Below, piece after piece: positions 15,345 through 22,068 of a DNA stretch of 26,174 nt. Source of the stretch: JAYFQF01 sp034927285 (GTDB taxonomy: Bacteria > Bacillota > Peptococcia > DRI-13 > UBA5745); assembly GCA_034927285.1 (NCBI GenBank), contig JAYFQF010000053.1, forward strand, positions 1-26,174, in the 5' to 3' direction. Both the position numbers and the translations under genes were made by a program. Position 1 is the stretch's first letter, and each line of letters opens with the position of its first letter. The notes under the pieces are model-generated. The model did no database searches. It saw only the letters and a list, made by a program, of their open reading frames with translations, and was not told the origin of the DNA.

Positions 15345-15852
15345 GGGCCTGATGCGCACGGCCCTGGAAAATATCAGCGATATGGTGGACGTCAGCACGG
15401 TGATCGGCGAACCCATCGACGCCGGCAACGGACTGATGATGATCCCAATCTGTAAAGTCAGCTGCGGCTTTGTAGCCGGCGGCAGTGAATTTTTGCCTTC
15501 CGGCGTAACCTTGCAGCAGAGCCCGCCGCAAAACGGCGGAGCTAAGAGCCCGGAGGAACGCCCGGTCCTGCCCTTCGGCGGAGGCTCCAGCGCCGGGGTA
15601 GGCGTTACCCCCGTGGGCTTTCTGGCGGTCAGCGAGGAAAGCGTCCGGCTGATTCCCATCGACAATACCACCAGCTTGGTGGACCGGCTCAGCGAGCTTG
15701 CGCCGAAAGCCATCGAAAAGCTTCAGAGCCTCATTACGGGCAAGCAGGCAGGAAGCCAAAAGCCGGATAATCCCGGCAAAGGAATAGAAATCGCCGGCAA
15801 AAGTGAAAAGGCCGGCAGTTTTGCCGGCTGTGAGCAAAACATGGAAGAGTAG
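15322..15852 (+). CDS. ytfJ: GerW family sporulation protein
   Basis: Spore protein needed for normal germination in Bacillus (GerW, formerly YtfJ); molecular role unclear. The 176-aa product opens with HPIEGLMRTALENISDMVDVSTVIGEPI and continues with IPICKVSCGFVAGGSEF and a Gly-rich stretch ending in TPVGFLAVSEESVRLI. The GTG start is supported by AAGGAGGAG 6 nt upstream. The C-terminal ~40 residues are a charged Lys/Gly tail. A terminator follows. Confidence 0.93.
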   Translation: MNQQHPIEGLMRTALENISDMVDVSTVIGEPIDAGNGLMMIPICKVSCGFVAGGSEFLPSGVTLQQSPPQNGGAKSPEERPVLPFGGGSSAGVGVTPVGFLAVSEESVRLIPIDNTTSLVDRLSELAPKAIEKLQSLITGKQAGSQKPDNPGKGIEIAGKSEKAGSFAGCEQNMEE

Positions 15853-15861
15853 ACCCAAACG

Positions 15862-15925
15862 AAAGGACCGGCGGGACTTCTCAGGCTTTTGCGGCCGGAA
15901 AAGCCCCGCCTGTCCTTTTTCCTTG
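15862..15925 (+). terminator. large intrinsic terminator after gerW
   Basis: The outer stem pairs AAAGGAC and GGCGGG with CCGCC and GTCCTTT; a second perfect stem GGCTTTT/AAAAGCC lies inside. A T-run follows the outer stem. Between here and the spmA start at 16051 there is about 125 nt with no gene and no convincing sigma-A or sporulation promoter that I could recognise. Confidence 0.75.
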
Positions 15926-16050
15926 ACTTTCCCGGGCTTATCCGTTAACGTTTAAATGAACCGGCTTTTCATGCCCGTCCGCTTCTCCATGCATAAACCC
16001 GGAATCCTTCTCATATGTTTATTGTTAACGGAAAGGGAGGAGGGGTTTTT

Positions 16051-16638
16051 ATGCTGGGGAAGATCTGGTTTGCGCTGATGGCCGCAGGTTTTGGCTGGTC
16101 GCTGCTGCAAGGGGAAAAAGGGGCGTTTTTGCAGGCCGCCGTCAGCGCCGGGGAAGCCTCCTTGTCTTATGGGCTGAAGCTGGCCGGCATCCTGGGCTTT
16201 TGGCTGGGGATCATGGAGGTGGCCAAGCGCGCCGGTCTGGTGGACCGGCTGGCGGCCCTCAGCCGGCCCCTGATCCGCTGGCTGTTTCCTTCCGTACCTG
16301 CCGATGACCCCGCCGCTTCCTATATTTTGCTTAATCTGACCGCCAACCTTTTAGGAATGGGAAATGCCGCCACTCCCTTTGGGCTGAAAGCAATGGAAGA
16401 GCTGTCCCGGCTGAACGGCGGCTCCCGGCGCGCTTCCGCCGCCATGTGTACCTTCCTGGCCCTGAACGCCGCCGGCCTTACTTTGTTGCCTACTACGGTT
16501 TTGGGGCTGAGACTGGCCTTCGGCTCCGCGGCGCCGGCATCCTTTCTGCCGGCCATGGTGCTTACGGGGCTGACGGGCACGATAGTGGCGCTGCTCATCG
16601 ACAGGCGCTGCCGGAAGCGGGGCGACCGCCGTGGCTGA
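16051..16638 (+). CDS. spmA: spore maturation protein A
   Basis: Integral membrane protein with a nucleoside-recognition/Gate domain; with SpmB it is needed for proper core dehydration in Bacillus spores (family knowledge). The 195-aa product has hydrophobic segments throughout and the landmarks LLNLTANLLGMGNAATPFGLKAM and MCTFLALNAAGLTLLP. I chose the ATG at 16051 because GGAGGAGG lies 7 nt upstream; a longer frame from 16015 would put that site inside the gene. The stop overlaps the spmB start by 8 nt. Confidence 0.95.
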   Translation: MLGKIWFALMAAGFGWSLLQGEKGAFLQAAVSAGEASLSYGLKLAGILGFWLGIMEVAKRAGLVDRLAALSRPLIRWLFPSVPADDPAASYILLNLTANLLGMGNAATPFGLKAMEELSRLNGGSRRASAAMCTFLALNAAGLTLLPTTVLGLRLAFGSAAPASFLPAMVLTGLTGTIVALLIDRRCRKRGDRRG

Positions 16639-17143
16639 GTTTTTAATCTGTGCCTTATTGCTGGCGGTTTTGGCCTATGGTCTGTATCGCGGGGTAAATA
16701 TTTATGAAGCTTTTACCGAAGGTGCGGCTCAGGGTCTGAAGCAGGCCCTGAGCCTGATTCCGTATCTGCTGGCCATTATGGTACCGATCCATCTTTGGCA
16801 GGTATCGGGGCTTACGGAAAGCCTGACGAAGCTTTTGAGCCCTTTTCTGGAGCCTTTGGGGCTGCCGGGCGAGGTGCTGCCGCTGATTTTACTGCGGCCC
16901 CTCTCCGGCAGCGCTTCCCTGGGTGTTTTGACGGATATTTTTTACCAGCTGGGACCGGATTCCGCCGCCGGGCTGCTGGGTTCCATTTATCAGGGCGGCA
17001 CGGATACCACCTTTTTTGTCATCAGTCTTTATTATGGAGTAGTTAAAGTCAGCGACGGCCGCTATACGCTGAAGGCCTGCCTGGCAGCCGACGGGGCGGT
17101 GGCCGTTGCCGGCCTGCTTTTCCTGAGGCTGTTTTTTTCCTGA
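16631..17143 (+). CDS. spmB: spore maturation protein B
   Basis: Second Gate-domain membrane protein of the SpmAB pair; 170 aa with about five hydrophobic segments. Landmarks: YEAFTEGAAQGLKQALSLIPYLLAIMV, LRPLSGSASLGVL, and GSIYQGGTDTTFFVISLYYG. Start is GTG inside the spmA end with a poor Shine-Dalgarno, so translation is probably coupled to spmA. The next gene starts 78 nt downstream. Confidence 0.95.
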   Translation: MAEFLICALLLAVLAYGLYRGVNIYEAFTEGAAQGLKQALSLIPYLLAIMVPIHLWQVSGLTESLTKLLSPFLEPLGLPGEVLPLILLRPLSGSASLGVLTDIFYQLGPDSAAGLLGSIYQGGTDTTFFVISLYYGVVKVSDGRYTLKACLAADGAVAVAGLLFLRLFFS

Positions 17144-17221
17144 ACCGCCGCGGCCCGGCAGATCGCTGGAAAAGGCAGAAATGGATAAAACAGAAATGTA
17201 TCGGAAAAAGGAGAATCGGTT

Positions 17222-17929
17222 TTGGAACGATTGCAGAAGTTTTTGGCCCGCTCCGGCGTGGCCTCCCGGCGCCAGTGCGAAGAGCTGATCGCCGGGGGAA
17301 AGGTTAGGGTAAACGGCCGGATCATTACGGAGATGGGCGTTTTGATCGACCCTGAAGGGGATAAGGTTTTTCTGGAGAAAAAGCGGATACTCCCCCCAAA
17401 ACAAAACCTTTACTATTTACTGAATAAGCCGGCGGAAGTGATGTCCACCTGCAAGGACCCCCAGGGCAGAACCACGGTAATCGATCTGCTGCCGGTGAAA
17501 GAACGCCTCTATCCGGTGGGCCGGCTGGATTACCGGACGGAAGGACTCCTGCTGCTGACCAATGACGGCGCCCTGGCGGCAAAGCTGATGCATCCCCGCT
17601 ATAAAATCGCCAAAACCTATCGGGTGGAAGTGGACGGGCAGCTGGACCAGGAAATGATGGAAAAGCTGAAAAGAGGCATTCCTTTGGAGGATGGCATGAC
17701 CCAGCCGGCCAAAGTGCGCCTGGATTTTTCCTGCCCGGAAATCAGCCGCTTCCACCTGACCATCACCGAAGGCCGGAACCGCCAGGTGCGCCGGATGTGC
17801 GCCTTTTTAGGCTTAAATGTTACGGCACTTTGCAGGGTGCAAATGGGGTTTTTGAAGCTTGAAGGGCTGGCGCCGGGCCAATACCGCAAACTGAGCCCGG
17901 AAGAAGTGGAAAGGCTGAAAAAGCTTTAG
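17222..17929 (+). CDS. rluB: 23S rRNA pseudouridine synthase (RluB/RsuA family)
   Basis: Isomerises a specific uridine in rRNA to pseudouridine. The 235-aa product has an N-terminal S4 RNA-binding domain (about 1-60, RLQKFLARSGVASRRQCEELI) and a catalytic domain with the nucleophile in GRLDYRTEGLLLLTNDG (D103), plus EGRNRQVRRMC. Start is TTG with AAGGAG 8 nt upstream. spmA-spmB-rluB is the usual Firmicute order. RsuA/RluB/RluF subtypes cannot be fully separated by eye; position in the cluster favours RluB. Confidence 0.92.
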   Translation: MERLQKFLARSGVASRRQCEELIAGGKVRVNGRIITEMGVLIDPEGDKVFLEKKRILPPKQNLYYLLNKPAEVMSTCKDPQGRTTVIDLLPVKERLYPVGRLDYRTEGLLLLTNDGALAAKLMHPRYKIAKTYRVEVDGQLDQEMMEKLKRGIPLEDGMTQPAKVRLDFSCPEISRFHLTITEGRNRQVRRMCAFLGLNVTALCRVQMGFLKLEGLAPGQYRKLSPEEVERLKKL

Positions 17930-17946
17930 GGAAAACCGGCAAAACC

Positions 17947-17975
17947 TTGCAATTCTTTACCTCCGATAGTAAAAT
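17947..17975 (+). promoter_or_regulatory. probable sigma-A promoter of the hutP-cmk unit
   Basis: TTGCAA (17947-17952), 17-nt spacer, TAAAAT (17970-17975). The predicted start near 17982 leaves a leader of about 29 nt. No terminator separates it from rluB. Confidence 0.55.
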
Positions 17976-18010
17976 AATAATATTAGATTCTATATAGGCA
18001 GAGGCATATT

Positions 18011-18448
18011 ATGGAGCATGGCTCAAAATGGGTATCTTCTTCCGCCATCCGGATGGCATTGACGGAGAGCCGGGAAGAAGAACAAGCGTATAAAAAGGAA
18101 CTGGCCGCCCAGGGAATCCGGGCGGTGGCGGTGGATTACGGCGGCGATTTTGCCCAGTCCACCAAAAAGATTATTGAGAGAGCCGTGGTGGCGGCCAAAC
18201 GGGAGCAGGTCATCAAGGATAATCACTTTGATGAGGGAGCCGTGGCCGGCGCCACCAGAGAGGCTCTGGCCCAGATTTTAAATAAGGCGTACGGGCTTAA
18301 TGTAGGGGGGAAGCTGGCTATTGCCAGATGCGGCGACCATATCAGCGTCTGTATCTACCTGGCCATCGGCCTGCTGCATCTGAACGAGATTGCCATCGGC
18401 CTTGCCCATCGGGTAGCGCCGGATCAGGAGGGATTCCCATCCAGATAA
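18011..18448 (+). CDS. HutP family protein
   Basis: In Bacillus, HutP is a hexameric RNA-binding antiterminator of the histidine-utilisation operon, activated by L-histidine and a metal ion. The 145-aa product here shares the fold's landmarks: S(S)AIRMALTES at the N-terminus, KIIERAVVAAKREQVI, GATREALAQIL and the C-terminal ISVCIYLAIGLLHLNEIAIGLAHR. Compared from memory, the metal-binding histidines of Bacillus HutP appear replaced by Gly/Asn. No hut genes are near; cmk follows and overlaps its end. The target RNA and ligand are therefore unknown. Start ATG has GAGG 10 nt upstream. Confidence 0.8.
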   Translation: MEHGSKWVSSSAIRMALTESREEEQAYKKELAAQGIRAVAVDYGGDFAQSTKKIIERAVVAAKREQVIKDNHFDEGAVAGATREALAQILNKAYGLNVGGKLAIARCGDHISVCIYLAIGLLHLNEIAIGLAHRVAPDQEGFPSR

Positions 18449-19125
18449 GCATTGACGGCCCGGCCGGCGCCGGAAAAAGCAGCGTTTCCCGGGCAGTGGC
18501 AGCCAGTCTGGGCTATATCCATATAGATACCGGAGCGATGTACCGGGCCGTGACCTGGCTGGCGCTGGAAAAAAAGGTCCCTTTTACCGACCGCCAGGCT
18601 TTGGGCCGGCTGGCCCGGCAGGCGGATATCCGGTTCAGCCGCGGCGCCGGCGGAAGACAGCTCACCTGGTGTCAGGGTCAGGACGTCACGGAGGTTATCC
18701 GCACTCCCCGGATCAATAATTCCGTATCCGGGATAGCGGCGGTGCCCGAGGTCAGGGCGGCCCTGGTGGAGCAGCAAAGACGCATGGCCGCCTGCCAGGA
18801 CGTGGTGATGGACGGCCGGGATATCGGCACTGTGGTTTTGCCCCGGGCGGAATGTAAGATTTTCCTTACCGCCTCTGTGGAAGAACGGGCCCGCCGGCGC
18901 CTGGAGGAACTGACCGCCGCCGGCCAGGAGATCAGCCTGGAAAAGCTGGCGGAGGAGATTGCCCTCCGGGATTATCAGGACAGCCATCGCAGCGTCGGCC
19001 CCCTGCGGCAGGCGGAAGACGCCGTTTTACTGGATACCACCGGCCTCAGCTTTCAGGAGGTGGTGGATCATATCGTCGGACTGGCCCGCCGCTGCCGGAA
19101 AACAGGCCGGCAGCCTGAAAGATAG
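18439..19125 (+). CDS. cmk: cytidylate kinase, probable non-canonical ATC start
   Basis: Phosphorylates CMP/dCMP with ATP. Walker A is GPAGAGKSS near the N-terminus; DGRDIGTVV and RRLEEL lid residues are present. The family begins with Met-x-Ile-x-Ile-Asp-Gly; here that Met position is ATC (18439), with AGGAGGG 6 nt upstream. No in-frame ATG, GTG or TTG is near; the other candidate is ATT at 18433, directly abutting the Shine-Dalgarno. An ATG at 18328 would add 37 residues that look like a shadow of hutP. With the ATC start the protein has 228 aa, normal for the family. It overlaps the hutP end by 10 nt. A base error is the main alternative. Confidence 0.93.
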   Translation: MQISIDGPAGAGKSSVSRAVAASLGYIHIDTGAMYRAVTWLALEKKVPFTDRQALGRLARQADIRFSRGAGGRQLTWCQGQDVTEVIRTPRINNSVSGIAAVPEVRAALVEQQRRMAACQDVVMDGRDIGTVVLPRAECKIFLTASVEERARRRLEELTAAGQEISLEKLAEEIALRDYQDSHRSVGPLRQAEDAVLLDTTGLSFQEVVDHIVGLARRCRKTGRQPER

Positions 19126-19157
19126 GCACATAATACGCATCAAGGAGCCTTGCTCAT

Positions 19158-19796
19158 ATGTTTTTTTGGTTTCTCTATTACTTTTTTGGACCTTTCATCG
19201 TCTTTCCCCTGCTGAAGCTGTTGAACCGGATAACGATAAAAAATCCGGAGCGCGTACCGGCAGAGGGGGCCGTATTGATTATTGCCAATCACTTAAGCTT
19301 ATGGGATCCGGTTTATTTGTTTTGCCTGATCCGGCGCAGGCTGAATTTCATGGGCAAGGCCGAGCTATTTGACATTCCGGTACTGAGCTGGATACTTCGG
19401 CAGGCTCGGGTCTTTCCCGTTAAACGAAACAGTGTGGACCGCAAAGCCCTGAAAAAGGCGGCGGAAATCCTGGAAAAGGGCGAAGCTCTGGTGATTTTTC
19501 CTGAAGGAACCCGCAGCCGGGACGGCAGGCTCCTGCCTTTAAAAGAAGGGGCGGCGCTGTTTGCTTACCGCACGGACTGCCGGGTGATTCCTTTGGCTGT
19601 CACCAATACCCGGAAAACCTTTCCTAAAGGTTTTCGCCGGAGGATCACCTTTAATTTTGGGGAACCTGTGGACATGATGCCGTATAAAGCCATGGAAAAC
19701 CGTGGGGAAGCATTGGGGGAGATCACCCGGGAATTTGCCCGAAGATTAGAACAATTACAGGAGGAGAACCAGAAAATTGAAAGTATTGCTGGCTGA
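19158..19796 (+). CDS. plsC: 1-acyl-sn-glycerol-3-phosphate acyltransferase
   Basis: Adds the second acyl chain to lysophosphatidic acid at the membrane, giving phosphatidic acid. The 212-aa product has a hydrophobic N-terminus (about 1-22), the catalytic HX4D motif in NHLSLWD (H45, D50), and FPEGTRSRDG for glycerol-phosphate binding. AAGGAG lies 10-11 nt upstream of the ATG. The cmk-plsC-ispH order is typical of Clostridia. Its last 20 nt overlap the TTG start of ispH-rpsA. Confidence 0.95.
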   Translation: MFFWFLYYFFGPFIVFPLLKLLNRITIKNPERVPAEGAVLIIANHLSLWDPVYLFCLIRRRLNFMGKAELFDIPVLSWILRQARVFPVKRNSVDRKALKKAAEILEKGEALVIFPEGTRSRDGRLLPLKEGAALFAYRTDCRVIPLAVTNTRKTFPKGFRRRITFNFGEPVDMMPYKAMENRGEALGEITREFARRLEQLQEENQKIESIAG

Positions 19797-21918
19797 TAAG
19801 GCCGGAATGTGCTTTGGGGTGAAACGGGCTTTGAACCTGGCCCTGGAGCAGGCGAAGACAGGGGAAAAGACCTGGATATTAAACGAACTGGTTCATAACC
19901 GCCAGGTAACGGAAAAACTGGCGGAGGCAGGCATCCCTTCCGGCGGTCTGGAGGAAATACCGGAAGGCGTCACCGTGATCCTGCCCAGCCACGGCGTGTC
20001 CAAAGAGGACTGCCGGCTGCTGGAAGAGCGGGGCTGCCGCCTGGTGGACGCCACCTGCCCTTTGGTAAAAGCCGCCCGGGAGCAGGCGCTGGCTGTCTGC
20101 GGCAAAGGCTATCACCTGCTGATCTTCGGTAATGCGGAGCATGATGAGATCCGGGGCTATCTGGGCTGGCTGCCGGAAGACGTCACGGTCACCGCTGATC
20201 CGGAAGCCGATCCGGCGGCCCTGAAGCTCCGCAAGCCTCTGGCCCTGATGGCTCAGACCACGGAAAACATCCTGAAGTTTGAGGCTTTGGAAAAACGGCT
20301 GGAGGAAGCCGGTTACGAACCCCTGGTACTGGACACGATCTGCAGCGCCACAAGGGAGCGCCGGGAGGCTGCGGAAGCCCTGGCCGCCAAAGTGGACGCT
20401 GTTTTGGTAATCGGCGGAAAAAACAGCAGCAACACAAATAAACTGGCGGATTATTGCCGCCGCATCCAGCCGAAAACTTATCTGGTGGAAACAAAAGAAG
20501 ATGTTGCTTTAAATACACTAAAGGGTATAAAATTATTAGGGATCACAGCAGGGGCTTCCACCCCTGAGTGGATAATCGAGGAGGTTGTAAAAATGACGGA
20601 AGAGTTCAAAGAACAGGCACTTGAGCAGGAGGCTCAAAACACACAAACAGAGCAGGAGACGGAGGCAAATTTTTCTGAGATGGAAGCAGAAATGGGCTGC
20701 CGCGAATTCCATCCTGGCGATGTGGTAAAGGGGACTGTAGTCAAGGTATCCTCTGACGAAGTATTGGTCGATATCGGCTATAAATCTGAGGGGATAATTC
20801 CTGCCTTTGAGCTGGCTTTCACAAAAGTAGATCCCCAAACCGTAGCCAAGGTAGGGGATGAAATTACTGCCGAGGTGGTAAAAGAGGACCGGGAGGGGAA
20901 TATCATTCTCTCCAGAAAGGCGGCCCTTTTTGACGAGAAGATCCAGGCCCTGGAAGAGGCATTCGAAAAGGGCGAGTCAGTTACCGCCACCGTCATCGAC
21001 GTCGTTAAGGGCGGCCTCCTGGTGGATGTCGGCATGAGGGGGTTTGTTCCCGCCTCCCATGTGGAAAGAGGCTTTGTGAAAGATTTGAACGAATATCTGA
21101 AAAAGACTCTGGATTTCAAAATTCTGGAACTGAACAGAAACGGCAAAAAAGTGATTCTTTCCAGAAAAGCTCTTTTGGAAGAGGAATACAAGAAGGCCAA
21201 GGAAGCTTTCTGGAATACCATTGAGGAAGGGGAAACCAGAAAAGGCATCGTAAAACGGCTCACGGATTTCGGCGCCTTCATCGATATCGGCGGCTGCGAC
21301 GGCTTGCTTCACGTATCCGAGATGGGTTGGGGCAAGGTGGCTAAGCCCGGCGATGTGGTTTCTATCGGCGATGAAATCGAAGTATATGTGCTGAAGGCGG
21401 ACCGGGAAAAAGAGAAGGTCTCCTTAAGCCTGAAAAAACTTATCCCCAATCCCTGGGATCTGGCTCCCGAAAAATATCAGGTTGGTCAGATTTATACCGG
21501 CAAAGTGATGAGAAGCGCTCCCTTTGGCGCCTTCATCCAGTTGGAGCCCGGTCTGGAGGGCTTGGCTCATATTTCCCAGCTGGCAAAATTCCGGGTAAAT
21601 AAGGTTGAGGAAGTCCTGGCCGAAGGCATGGAAGTGCCGGTAAAAATCCTGGATATCGATATGGAGAAAAAACGTATCAGCTTAAGCGTAAAAGAAGCCG
21701 TGGATCTGCCCAAGCGGGAAATCGCCCGGGAGGAAGCTGAGGAAGCGGCGCCGGCAGTTGCGGCAGTTCCTGATGCGGCCGCAGAAGTTCCTAAAGCCGA
21801 GGAGGATGAAGCTAAAGAGACGGCTGCGGTTGAAATCCCCGCTGAAGAAAACCCTGCCGCGGAAAATGTCACCGCCGGGGAAGCGGCTGGAGAAGCAGTT
21901 CCCTCCACCGAAGAGTAA
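19777..21918 (+). CDS. ispH-rpsA: IspH-ribosomal protein S1 fusion (HMBPP reductase / S1)
   Basis: 713-aa two-part protein. Residues 1 to about 275 are IspH, the 4Fe-4S enzyme that makes IPP and DMAPP in the MEP pathway; the three cluster cysteines are C12, C94 and C189, with PSHG, GNAEHDE, TTEN and SATRERR motifs. After an acidic Glu/Gln linker (about 280-305), four S1 RNA-binding repeats follow, starting near 310, 395, 480 and 565 (GDVVKGTV, GESVTATV, GETRKGIV, GQIYTGKV). The tail (about 650-713) is Ala/Glu-rich and acidic. The fusion is known in Clostridia. Start is TTG with GGAGGAG 10 nt upstream inside plsC. A second Shine-Dalgarno plus ATG lies at the junction (20578-20595). Confidence 0.96.
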   Translation: MKVLLADKAGMCFGVKRALNLALEQAKTGEKTWILNELVHNRQVTEKLAEAGIPSGGLEEIPEGVTVILPSHGVSKEDCRLLEERGCRLVDATCPLVKAAREQALAVCGKGYHLLIFGNAEHDEIRGYLGWLPEDVTVTADPEADPAALKLRKPLALMAQTTENILKFEALEKRLEEAGYEPLVLDTICSATRERREAAEALAAKVDAVLVIGGKNSSNTNKLADYCRRIQPKTYLVETKEDVALNTLKGIKLLGITAGASTPEWIIEEVVKMTEEFKEQALEQEAQNTQTEQETEANFSEMEAEMGCREFHPGDVVKGTVVKVSSDEVLVDIGYKSEGIIPAFELAFTKVDPQTVAKVGDEITAEVVKEDREGNIILSRKAALFDEKIQALEEAFEKGESVTATVIDVVKGGLLVDVGMRGFVPASHVERGFVKDLNEYLKKTLDFKILELNRNGKKVILSRKALLEEEYKKAKEAFWNTIEEGETRKGIVKRLTDFGAFIDIGGCDGLLHVSEMGWGKVAKPGDVVSIGDEIEVYVLKADREKEKVSLSLKKLIPNPWDLAPEKYQVGQIYTGKVMRSAPFGAFIQLEPGLEGLAHISQLAKFRVNKVEEVLAEGMEVPVKILDIDMEKKRISLSVKEAVDLPKREIAREEAEEAAPAVAAVPDAAAEVPKAEEDEAKETAAVEIPAEENPAAENVTAGEAAGEAVPSTEE
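20578..20595 (+). promoter_or_regulatory. internal Shine-Dalgarno and ATG at the IspH/S1 junction
   Basis: GAGGAGG at 20578-20584 is 8 nt from an in-frame ATG at 20593 (residue 273 of the fusion). This could yield a free 441-residue S1 protein. The Shine-Dalgarno arises from codons of a Glu-Glu pair common at the end of IspH, so it could be fortuitous. Confidence 0.5.
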
Positions 21919-21951
21919 GATCTTTTTAGCGGCAAAATTTGATGAGTGAGG

Positions 21952-21990
21952 ATAAATCCCCCGGTAAGCTTGCCAGGGGATTTATTTTAT
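21952..21990 (+). terminator. intrinsic terminator after ispH-rpsA
   Basis: Arms 21952-21961 and 21976-21985 form a perfect 10-bp stem (ATAAATCCCC/GGGGATTTAT); the enclosed 14 nt can pair further. A T-rich tail follows. Confidence 0.85.
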
Positions 21991-22068
21991 ATTATTCTAT
22001 GTATAGGGCTTGCGAACAGAAGTTCTTGCAGACCCGAGAATTAACCACAGGGAGTAACGGGGCTGACT

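Noticed and set aside
18328..18438. ATG at 18328 as the cmk start
   Set aside because: The added residues are a frame-shifted reading of the conserved HutP C-terminus, and no Shine-Dalgarno fits; the conserved family start is at 18439.
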